Assembly (NCBI GenBank): GCA_002068015.1
Contig: MVRV01000024.1
Location: 1-34,306 of the forward strand
DNA from: Smithella sp. PtaU1.Bin162
Lineage (GTDB): Bacteria; Desulfobacterota; Syntrophia; Syntrophales; Smithellaceae
Direction of reading: 5' to 3'
Length of the DNA stretch: 34,306 bases
The notes beneath the pieces are model-generated. The model saw only the letters and a program-made list of their open reading frames with translations. It had not been told where the DNA came from and did not search any database. Below, piece after piece: positions 1 through 6,170 of the stretch (its first letter is position 1; every line of letters starts with the position of its first letter). The translations under genes were made by a program, and so were the position numbers.

Positions 1-1224
1 GGACAAGCCGCAAAGCCCTCCGAGATTGCCGATAATATCCCGGACAAGAGAATTAGAAATACGCAAATCTTCATCATCCCCGTAATTCCGTTGAAGAAAC
101 TTAAAGATTGCATTCTCTAGGTCGATATCTGCAAAAACTTCATAAATCTTTCCATTGAAAAAATACCAATCGTTTTTATACTGCTGAAGTCTTCCAGTTC
201 GACTTTCAAAGTCGGCTTTGAATTCGACGGCTTTTGCATAGACATCTACAGGCTTGCGGCCTCCCTGCAATCCATTTACCGGGGATGTAATCTTTCGCAA
301 ATCCTGAACCTTAACCGCTTCGAGTTCCTTTAGATCGTGGTCTCGAAAGTAGCGGACGCGCAAACTCTTAATCTTTTCTTTCAAGGCTTCATTTCCTGCG
401 GCTTCTTCGTCCCGCCAGTATTGAATATGATCGGAAATATCCTTTCCGCCCGTCTCTGCTTTCAGGTCGTCCGCTATCTCTCCGATTTGTGCGGCTATTC
501 CGCGAAGAGAAACTTTTAAATTCCGCGCATAATCAAAGCCGGGCTTGTCATTGTCGGGGATTATAATAACCGTGCGCCCTTTCAAGAAAGGCTTGTGCCA
601 TTCCTCAAGCTTATTCATTGCGCCGCCAGTCGTTACGGCAATGAATCCGAGTTCTGTCAATGTATCAGAATCCTTTTCTCCTTCGACGAAATAAACAGCT
701 TCATCAATCGGCGCGGCAATCAATTCCGGCAGACGATACAAAGGTCGTTGAAAGCCCTCCGGCTTCTTTCGGCTCCATTGTGTTTCATCATCCGGCTTGC
801 CGGGATCGGCATTCTCAACAAGTGCGAAGCGCTGGCGAAAAGTCTTTGGCCTGTAACGCAGATTTAGCGCAACGACTTTCCCTTGTTCATCTCTGTAAAC
901 GTATATTCTTTCAAGGGTTATAGAGCTTTCTTTGATTTTTGCCGCCGCCTGCACCGGATCGACTTCTTTTTCTGGCGGTACGTAACCGTTTTTCTTTGCG
1001 AGGTACACGAGACTCGCAACCGAAACACCGCCATTGAATGTATTCCAGTGCTTTGCACAGTTGCCGGGCTTATACTTTTCGCTTCGCTGGCTCCACTCGT
1101 CCCAGTCCTCAACGGTGCACCCGGCAGACTTGAGAGCCATCCCAATTTTCAGCCATTCGGGATATTGACAATCTGGAGATACGAACCCCAGGCAATTAAG
1201 AGCTGTTTGTTGATTATTTGGCAC
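1..1224 (-). CDS. Mobile-element primase with PriCT-2 and TOPRIM domains (partial, C-terminus off the window)
   Basis: This is an open frame of 408 codons that runs off the left edge. The chosen start is GTG at 1224-1222, preceded by AAGGAG seven bases upstream; an ATG 29 codons further in would cut into the first domain. Residues about 5-65 carry the pattern W-IGMALKSAG...W..WS..S.KY, with W and N-GG following, which fits the PriCT-2 helical domain of phage and plasmid primases. A TOPRIM-like domain follows at about 145-205, with the metal-binding glutamate in FVEGEKD and the aspartates in IIPDNDKPG. The protein therefore probably synthesises RNA primers during replication of the element, possibly fused to a helicase domain beyond the window. 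It is the last gene seen in the element's leftward operon and overlaps the small upstream ORF by 11 bases. Family assignment is by motif recognition only. Confidence 0.8.
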   Translation of the reverse strand, partial: MPNNQQTALNCLGFVSPDCQYPEWLKIGMALKSAGCTVEDWDEWSQRSEKYKPGNCAKHWNTFNGGVSVASLVYLAKKNGYVPPEKEVDPVQAAAKIKESSITLERIYVYRDEQGKVVALNLRYRPKTFRQRFALVENADPGKPDDETQWSRKKPEGFQRPLYRLPELIAAPIDEAVYFVEGEKDSDTLTELGFIAVTTGGAMNKLEEWHKPFLKGRTVIIIPDNDKPGFDYARNLKVSLRGIAAQIGEIADDLKAETGGKDISDHIQYWRDEEAAGNEALKEKIKSLRVRYFRDHDLKELEAVKVQDLRKITSPVNGLQGGRKPVDVYAKAVEFKADFESRTGRLQQYKNDWYFFNGKIYEVFADIDLENAIFKFLQRNYGDDEDLRISNSLVRDIIGNLGGLCGLS

Positions 1225-1372
1225 GGTAACTACTCCTTAAACTTCTACGATACCGAATACAATCAAGCCTTACTTTCATGCGGATTGCATTCAATCGATT
1301 CTGCTCCATGATATACATATTTCGTTTTGACGGGCTGATGTTGGCACACTGATCTTCTTTTTCTTTTTTCAT
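1214..1372 (-). CDS. Small basic protein of unknown function (52 aa)
   Basis: This small ORF starts one base after the stop of the Bro-N gene and ends 11 bases inside the primase gene. A GAAGGGA sequence ten bases upstream, within the end of the previous gene, is a good ribosome binding site. The product is rich in Lys and Arg (start MKKEKEDQCANISPSKRN, end SLRSSYRAK) and has no domain I recognise. The tight spacing, the overlap and the binding site suggest it is translated and coupled to the primase. Its role is unknown, and it could also serve only to carry ribosomes to the primase start. Confidence 0.5.
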   Translation of the reverse strand: MKKEKEDQCANISPSKRNMYIMEQNRLNAIRMKVRLDCIRYRRSLRSSYRAK

Positions 1373-1373
1373 T

Positions 1374-2027
1374 TTAGCATCCCTTCAATCTTTCAACGTC
1401 TTCATAAAAGCTAAAGGTCATCTGCAAGCTCTTATTCACAGGCTCCGGACAGCGCGAATTGCTTCTAAAATAAAAAATCCCCTGCGTTCGAGCTAGTCCA
1501 GTTCGCTTGGAAATAGCCCCGTACTGAGACAGGGGGATATTGATATATTCACGGATAAGCTGAAACCCTCGCGCCTTTGCTATGTCAAGCTGTGTAAGAT
1601 TTGGCGCAATATAAAAGCCCTGCTTCCGGATAGCCGGGAGAACCTCATGAGTTACCCATCGTTTAAATTCTTTCGCTTCCGGTTTGTTGCTTCGAAGGAT
1701 CAGGGAATAAAGACCGGGTTCATTAATGATACGCAAGCCCCTGTTAGGAACCGCAAAATTTCTAATGTCAGAATTTCTGATATTAGAAATTTCGTCATCG
1801 TCAAGTCCTCTCAAAGCTTCTGCTGTATTTGAAAGCCCTAACGCCCTGCAAATATCAGCAGCAACCCACCATAAGTTAAAATTCTTATCGATGAAGGTCT
1901 TTATTTCGCTATTTTGAAAAGAGAACTTGACGCAATTGCTATCACAATGTATAATCCTATCATTGTAAGTTTTCGTATCCCCGGCAAGGTTCCCGCCTAT
2001 CGCTGGGGCTTTTTCTTTAGCTTTCAT
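1374..2027 (-). CDS. Bro-N domain antirepressor-like protein
   Basis: Residues about 33-145 match the Bro-N fold of phage antirepressors: F-W-VAADICRALGLSN, then LDDDE, then INEPGLYSLILRS-KPEAK-FKRWVTHEVLPAIRK-G. Bro-N domains bind DNA and in phages act in lysogeny control or antirepression; the target here is unknown. The start is placed at 2027 because GGAGGG lies just upstream and the codon follows the stop of the HTH gene by one base. A longer reading from 2138 would overlap that gene by over 100 bases. The C-terminal region of about 70 residues is not assignable. The stretch between LDDDE and INEPG, which is variable in the family, is encoded here by a 37-bp near-perfect palindrome, giving the repetitive peptide ISNIRNSDIRNF. 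Confidence 0.85.
   Translation of the reverse strand: MKAKEKAPAIGGNLAGDTKTYNDRIIHCDSNCVKFSFQNSEIKTFIDKNFNLWWVAADICRALGLSNTAEALRGLDDDEISNIRNSDIRNFAVPNRGLRIINEPGLYSLILRSNKPEAKEFKRWVTHEVLPAIRKQGFYIAPNLTQLDIAKARGFQLIREYINIPLSQYGAISKRTGLARTQGIFYFRSNSRCPEPVNKSLQMTFSFYEDVERLKGC
1756..1792. repeat. 37-bp near-perfect palindrome inside the Bro-N gene
   Basis: Two 18-base arms, AAATTTCTAATGTCAGAA and TTCTGATATTAGAAATTT, flank one central T. They are reverse complements except for a single mismatch. The palindrome is AT-rich and encodes part of the Bro-N loop. It could form a long hairpin in mRNA or a cruciform, or be a protein-binding site. Confidence 0.85.
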
Positions 2028-2028
2028 T

Positions 2029-2355
2029 TCAAACCCTCCCGCCTGAATATCCGCCATTTGCAAGATATTCTCTGATCGCTGCCGCTGGAATTCTGGAAAG
2101 TCTTTTTGTCGCCTTGATGAGAGAGATTTTGTTTTCATGAATCAAGCGGTACAGTGTTGGCTTCGATACCTGTAAGGCTTCCGCTGCTTGTCGAGGAGTC
2201 AGGAAAGTTTCGAGAGTGTCTTTCTTGTCTTCCGTGTTTTCAAAGCTTGCAAGTGCATTGACAAGCCCTTGTGCCGAAAGCTGGGGCATATACGGCTGTA
2301 ACAGCCCGACTGCACCCGCGATAATTTCCGGTTTGATCTTCTGAGAGATTTGCAT
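2029..2355 (-). CDS. Excisionase/MerR-like helix-turn-helix protein
   Basis: A 108-residue protein with a C-terminal helix-turn-helix of the excisionase (HTH_17) type at about residues 51-100: FLTPRQAAEALQVSKPTLYR, then LIHENKI, then basic residues and RIPAAAIREYL. Such domains occur in excisionases (Xis) and in small element-borne repressors. The N-terminal 45 residues are helical and unassigned. AAAGGAG lies nine bases upstream of the ATG. A promoter and an inverted repeat lie directly upstream, so this gene heads the leftward element operon (HTH, Bro-N, small ORF, primase) and may be autoregulated. Whether it acts as excisionase, repressor or both cannot be told from sequence. Confidence 0.8.
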   Translation of the reverse strand: MQISQKIKPEIIAGAVGLLQPYMPQLSAQGLVNALASFENTEDKKDTLETFLTPRQAAEALQVSKPTLYRLIHENKISLIKATKRLSRIPAAAIREYLANGGYSGGRV

Positions 2356-2384
2356 TGTCGTTTTCTCCTTTGTTTGTTACAATG

Positions 2385-2402
2385 TTCTCGTTTCTATGAG
2401 AA
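2385..2402. promoter_or_regulatory. Inverted repeat, candidate operator of the HTH gene
   Basis: TTCTC at 2385-2389 and GAGAA at 2398-2402 form an inverted repeat with an 8-base gap. Symmetry extends imperfectly outward (ATG-TTCTC / GAGAATCAT). The site lies between the minus-strand -10 element and the ribosome binding site of the HTH gene, where a bound repressor would block transcription. Binding by the HTH protein is an inference. Confidence 0.4.
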
Positions 2403-2404
2403 TC

Positions 2405-2433
2405 ATTCTACATCACAAAGAAAAATAACGCAA
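2405..2433 (-). promoter_or_regulatory. Sigma-70-like promoter of the HTH/Bro-N/primase operon
   Basis: On the minus strand, TTGCGT (2433-2428) and TAGAAT (2410-2405) are separated by exactly 17 bases. They lie about 50 bases upstream of the HTH gene start. Confidence 0.5.
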
Positions 2434-2463
2434 TATGTAAAATGCTTTAAATTAACGACTTAA

Positions 2464-2515
2464 CGGGAATTGTCGATCTTTCCCTTTATCGGGAAACTTC
2501 GATCTTTCCCGTTTT
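2464..2515. repeat. Tandem 26-bp repeat with hairpin potential
   Basis: Units 2464-2489 and 2490-2515 share CGGGAA and TCGATCTTTCCC at the same spacing. The second unit forms a hairpin, CGGGAAA with TTTCCCG, followed by TTTT on the plus strand. The repeat covers the last codons and stop of the 323-residue gene. It may terminate transcription or bind a replication or regulatory protein. Confidence 0.6.
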
Positions 2516-3457
2516 GATGGGTTGTAAAAGTTTCTTCCAATTCTCTGTGCCATAATTTTTGAAGAGTCCCCGACATGTCGGATTATTTTCAAATTCTGCT
2601 TGTACTATCGCGTTGGCTTGTCGAGAAGTCTTTCCCGCCGCGATTAATTCCGCTTTGCGCTTGAGTGCCAACAATCTTACTTCGCTGGGACAACGCGTAA
2701 ACTTTGCAAATTTGGGTCTAATTTCCAATAATTCTTTGTCATATTTATCATAGATAAAATTATAATATCGCCTAAAAAAACCAAACAAACACCAAGATAG
2801 TTTTAGATAACTTCCTTCTTCAAGGAAGTTAATCAAAGAGTTTATTTCTGATATTAACCTAAGATTGAAAGAGGGGCCGACTATTAGTTGTTTCCCCTCC
2901 GTATTATATTTAATAACTTCTTTTACAATTCTATCGATCTCGTCTTGTGTTAACTTCTTTTCTGTTTTGGGACTTAGTTTTAAATTCTCAAGGACTCTTT
3001 TTACTCGCGTATATATTCCATCAAAAGCCTTGATATTTGATAGTTTTTTGCATATTTTTTTAAAATCGTCTAAGGCATAGATATTGACGTGCCACTCTTC
3101 TATTTCTGGTATACAGAAATAGTCTATTGATGCAATCCCTTCTTTTTCTATAAATGTCTTAAGAAATATTTTCATATCATTAAGCTCTCTTTTGAGTGCT
3201 GCTATCTCAAATTCTTTTTCTCCTCTAAAGTCATTGCTAGTTAACGGTTTGCCTTTAGCTAAAATGCAATTACTCCTAGCAGTTAAGTTTTTTCCTTTAG
3301 CATACTCATGATCATAAAATCCCGTAAAAAAATGATAAGAATCAAATATGTTAGTCTTTTCATTTTCTGTAAGATTATCAAATTTATCCCAAGATAAAAT
3401 ATCACAATCAGGTGTTATTGCCTTTTTGCTCATCATGCTTTTCTTTTTAGGCTTCAT
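2486..3457 (-). CDS. Hypothetical protein of the integrated element (323 aa)
   Basis: I do not recognise this protein. It is lysine-rich and mostly helical in character, with no signal peptide or membrane segment. A segment at about residues 155-185 (SPKTEKKLTQDEIDRIVKEV) precedes a hydrophobic region. The start at 3457 lies three bases past the integrase stop, and AAAGGA eight bases upstream supports it; ATGs at codons 8 and 9 are alternatives. It is cotranscribed with the integrase and lies between the integration gene and the replication/regulation operon. Its base composition is clearly more AT-rich than the integrase and primase genes, suggesting a separately acquired cargo gene. A role in defence, toxicity or element control would fit the position, but nothing in the sequence shows one. 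Confidence 0.75.
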   Translation of the reverse strand: MKPKKKSMMSKKAITPDCDILSWDKFDNLTENEKTNIFDSYHFFTGFYDHEYAKGKNLTARSNCILAKGKPLTSNDFRGEKEFEIAALKRELNDMKIFLKTFIEKEGIASIDYFCIPEIEEWHVNIYALDDFKKICKKLSNIKAFDGIYTRVKRVLENLKLSPKTEKKLTQDEIDRIVKEVIKYNTEGKQLIVGPSFNLRLISEINSLINFLEEGSYLKLSWCLFGFFRRYYNFIYDKYDKELLEIRPKFAKFTRCPSEVRLLALKRKAELIAAGKTSRQANAIVQAEFENNPTCRGLFKNYGTENWKKLLQPIKTGKIEVSR

Positions 3458-3460
3458 CTT

Positions 3461-4792
3461 TCAATCCTTTGTTTCAAGTATTTTCAAGGCTCTTTTCACC
3501 GCTTCAATGTCGGCTGATCTTGCAAGCTCGGCTAATCGTTCTCTCTCAGGTTCTTGCTTTTGTTCGCATTTGGCTGTCAATGTCAACGCTTCCGCAAGTT
3601 GCCGCGCTCCGCTTTCGTCCATATGCAGATAATGATTGGTCATTTCAGGATTTGCATGTCCGACTTGTTTCTGAATCAATGCAACGGGCGCACCGCTGGC
3701 GGCAAGCAGGGAAACATATGAATGACGCAAAGAATGAAATCCGACTTCGACAACTGCCCGCTTTCCGGTTTCCCCGCCCGTTCCAGCTTTCCATGTCGCA
3801 ATCCCGCATTTTTTGAAATGCTCTTGTAGTTTCCGAACGATCCGAGGGCGCGTATTGACATTTTGATAAATTTCCGCGATCTCCGGCAATAAGTATCCAA
3901 CGCGGGCTTTAGCTGGAATAGCTTCGAGGCTTTCTTGTAATAATCGAGGAATTCCGATAAGGATAGGATCTCCTCCAGTCTTGTTCAATGTCCTTTTTAT
4001 AATTCGCCTGGTCAAATCAATTTCGCCCCATTTAAGGGTACAGGCATCCCCTAACCGCAAGCCTGTAAATATGCCTATTTCCAACAATAAAAGTAGGTCT
4101 CCTTCTGCGGAATCTAATATTCGTCTAATTTCGTCAATGGTAAATTCACGGCGGCTTTGCTTTTTGAGTTCTTTCCTTGTTATAAATCCTCTATCGAAAG
4201 GAGATTTTTTTTCTTCTGCCGCCTCGTTGTTTTTTTCTTTTTTCAATCGAATTGCTTTTTCCAATGTGTTATAAAGCAAATTCATGAATGATATGTTTTT
4301 ATTGAAGCTGTTTGCGCTCAATCCCGATTTATTTAAATACGTTGCATAATTCGCCGCGATTTCCTCCGTTACATCTCGCATAAATATTTTATTTGCATGA
4401 TTTTTAGCAATCCAAGAGGCAAATTTATTGAAATACCCCTCATAATCTTTCAATGTACGTTCTCCGCTGTCCGGTTTCCCTTGACTGTCAAGATATGCTT
4501 GCCAAGCCTCCTTGATTCGCAGGGGCGGATTTGCTATATCTGCCGCGATCTCTGCCTTTGTTTCTGCGGTCATCAAGGCGTTAACGGCAGATTTCCGCAA
4601 TTCCTTTTTGTCCTTTGCGGCATAGGCGGACATAATAACATCTCTGGCTTTCTCTGCGTCTCTCTGATTTTTAATCGCCGCGCCAACTTCGTCACGGAGA
4701 ACCTTAGTTATTATCTGCCCGTCAATGCAGAATCTCAGATAATAGCTTGTCCCTCTCTTGAGAATATGCCCTTGCCCGCGTTTACGTCTCAT
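3461..4792 (-). CDS. int: Tyrosine recombinase (integrase) of the element
   Basis: A 443-residue site-specific recombinase of the phage-integrase family. The N-terminal part (about 1-60) resembles an arm-binding domain, about 92-185 is the core-binding SAM-like domain, and the catalytic domain begins near 215. Catalytic residues visible are Arg246 in TGLRLGD, His353 and Arg356 in HSLRHSYVSLLAASG, His379 in VGHANPEMTNHYLH, and the nucleophile Tyr388 in the same motif. It would catalyse integration and excision by strand exchange through a 3'-phosphotyrosine intermediate. The gene starts about 100 bases from a tRNA-Leu 3' fragment, the usual target of such enzymes, and has its own promoter. The length and all key residues look intact, so the enzyme may be active. 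Confidence 0.95.
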   Translation of the reverse strand: MRRKRGQGHILKRGTSYYLRFCIDGQIITKVLRDEVGAAIKNQRDAEKARDVIMSAYAAKDKKELRKSAVNALMTAETKAEIAADIANPPLRIKEAWQAYLDSQGKPDSGERTLKDYEGYFNKFASWIAKNHANKIFMRDVTEEIAANYATYLNKSGLSANSFNKNISFMNLLYNTLEKAIRLKKEKNNEAAEEKKSPFDRGFITRKELKKQSRREFTIDEIRRILDSAEGDLLLLLEIGIFTGLRLGDACTLKWGEIDLTRRIIKRTLNKTGGDPILIGIPRLLQESLEAIPAKARVGYLLPEIAEIYQNVNTRPRIVRKLQEHFKKCGIATWKAGTGGETGKRAVVEVGFHSLRHSYVSLLAASGAPVALIQKQVGHANPEMTNHYLHMDESGARQLAEALTLTAKCEQKQEPERERLAELARSADIEAVKRALKILETKD

Positions 4793-4825
4793 TTTTCTGG
4801 CCTTTACATTGTGTTACTTTATGAT

Positions 4826-4854
4826 AGCATAGTATCACCTCCGCGACAAGTCAA
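4826..4854 (-). promoter_or_regulatory. Promoter of the integrase gene
   Basis: On the minus strand, TTGACT (4854-4849) and TATGCT (4831-4826) are exactly 17 bases apart. The -10 element lies about 34 bases upstream of the integrase ATG. This is a near-consensus housekeeping-type promoter. Confidence 0.6.
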
Positions 4855-4894
4855 GTAATCATTAAGTATACAATTTCTTAAAAAATGAGGCAAA

Positions 4895-4958
4895 GCCAAC
4901 GGACTTAAAATCCGTTGACCTTTAGGTCGTGTGGGTTCAAGTCCCACTCCGGGTACCA
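4895..4958 (+). other. 3' fragment of tRNA-Leu(UAA), attR-type attachment site
   Basis: The sequence contains an anticodon stem (ACGGA 4899-4903 with TCCGT 4911-4915) and the 7-base loop CTTAAAA with anticodon TAA. A long variable arm (GACC-TTTA-GGTC), a T arm (GTGGG-TTCAAGT-CCCAC), the 3' acceptor strand and an encoded CCA at 4956-4958 follow. The matching 5' acceptor strand and D arm are not found in the preceding 100 bases, where the integrase promoter lies instead. The sequence is therefore the displaced 3' end of a class II tRNA gene. This places the integrated element to the left and the original chromosome to the right. Confidence 0.85.
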
Positions 4959-5017
4959 TAATAATCAACTACTTACGCAAGAAATCCATAAAATTCCAAA
5001 AAGCTGACGAACGTGCC

Positions 5018-5061
5018 TTTTACGGCATTTTACGGCGAATAACAAGAGCATAACAAGAGCA
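5018..5061. repeat. Two tandem pairs of short direct repeats beside the att site
   Basis: TTTTACGGC occurs at 5018-5026 and 5028-5036 (period 10). Directly after it, ATAACAAGAGCA occurs at 5039-5050 and 5050-5061 (period 11). Periods near one helical turn suggest binding sites on one DNA face. The rest of 4959-5333 holds no gene I can support. Confidence 0.6.
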
Positions 5062-5333
5062 CTAAATTTGAGCAGGAGAATGAATCTGAGCTTTAAAAGA
5101 TAAGTATGTTGATAGGCTTTGTAGACAACCCGGTCAACATGACATTTCAAGTTTCTCCCGCCCTCCCCTCTCTTTCACGCTGATTCCTTTTATATTCCAG
5201 TGGTCCCTTGGGATATTTAATAATACAAAAACACTGAATTTATTCTTGTAATTTATCGAAGATGATAAATAGTGATGATGTATTTTAAAATTTTCATTCC
5301 GATGTTCTTTACTGAAGAGAGAAGGGAATAGCC

Positions 5334-6170
5334 ATGCAACTGGAGATCAAGCTTAAAACCAAAAAAGACGCGATCATTAAATTTGACTATTTATATGAAA
5401 TGCATTCGGCGCTGATGAGTAAGATCATGAACTATAATCCCGATATGGCAAAAGAACTTCATGAAGGGAAACATAAGAACAGGATCAAGCTTTTTGTGTT
5501 TTCGCCATTGAACAGTATGCCGAATCCCAGGCTGGTGGATATTGAAGGAGAAAAAAGAAAAAGAATGATGCTTGGCGAACGCTTATGGTTCAGAATAGCA
5601 AGTCCGATCCCTGAATTTCTGAATACTCTCGGCGAAGCGATCCTTTCGGCAAGAACCCTTAGTTTTGGTGACAATGATTTCAATGTGACGGGAGTTAACA
5701 TCGTGGCGCCTCCCGAATTTAAAGAAGAAATGATATGGCGTTCTTTTGGACAATCTGCATCAATATGTACTACCTGGAGTCCTCGCTCTTCAGAAAAGAA
5801 ACTTTTTATATATCCCGATACGACACCAGAAGGCAGTCCCGATTGTGCAAAACTTCTTGCGGCAAATCTGCATCATAAATTTTTACGTCTGAATGAAATT
5901 CGTGATGATATTGCAAAATCCTGGCTTGCGGATGCTGGGCTGAAGGAATTGCCTCCGGAAGAATGTATCCGTATTGAATTCCTTCCTTTATCAGATAAAC
6001 AAGAATATCGAACTATTATGCATTATGGAAAAAGCAGTGCTATAAAGTCATGGCGCTGTCCAGTGAAGGTGAAGGCTCCTGTTCCTATTCAACGGTTAAT
6101 CAGAGTAGCCGGGCTTGGTTCACTGAATTCGCAAGGCTACGGACTTGTCGAGGAGGGCAAATCATGCTGA
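5334..6170 (+). CDS. cas6: CRISPR RNA endoribonuclease Cas6
   Basis: Cas6 cuts the long CRISPR transcript within each repeat to release guide RNAs. This 278-residue protein has the ordinary Cas6 length. It ends in the diagnostic glycine-rich loop, VAGLGSLNSQGYGLVEEG at about residues 257-274, which in the family holds the repeat RNA. A histidine near residue 24 (YEMHSALMSKI) is a candidate catalytic residue by position, not proven. AAGGGA lies nine bases upstream of the ATG. It is the first gene of the cas operon and overlaps cas8b by 7 bases (ATGCTGA). The array repeat contains a CCAC-CGAA-GTGG hairpin; cutting just after it would leave the 8-base 5' handle TTAGAAAC, as expected for a type I-B system. 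Confidence 0.9.
   Translation: MQLEIKLKTKKDAIIKFDYLYEMHSALMSKIMNYNPDMAKELHEGKHKNRIKLFVFSPLNSMPNPRLVDIEGEKRKRMMLGERLWFRIASPIPEFLNTLGEAILSARTLSFGDNDFNVTGVNIVAPPEFKEEMIWRSFGQSASICTTWSPRSSEKKLFIYPDTTPEGSPDCAKLLAANLHHKFLRLNEIRDDIAKSWLADAGLKELPPEECIRIEFLPLSDKQEYRTIMHYGKSSAIKSWRCPVKVKAPVPIQRLIRVAGLGSLNSQGYGLVEEGKSC

Noticed and set aside
337-1311. Plus-strand open frames opposite the primase
   Set aside because: The minus strand has one continuous frame with PriCT-2 and TOPRIM motifs; the plus-strand frames have no binding sites or recognisable content.
1-4860. CRISPR spacers matching the adjacent integrated element
   Set aside because: Reading a sample of spacers against the element by eye showed no match; a proper search was not possible, so no self-targeting is claimed.
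4860-4960. A complete tRNA-Leu gene
   Set aside because: The 3' acceptor strand TCCGGGT has no partner upstream and there is no D arm; only the 3' part is present.
4965-5150. A 61-codon minus-strand frame near the att site
   Set aside because: It covers the direct repeats, has no ribosome binding site and reads as low-complexity hydrophobic peptide.
6050-6163. Upstream extension of cas8b
   Set aside because: It lies inside cas6 in another frame; the ATG at 6164 has AGGAGGG and the normal overlap.
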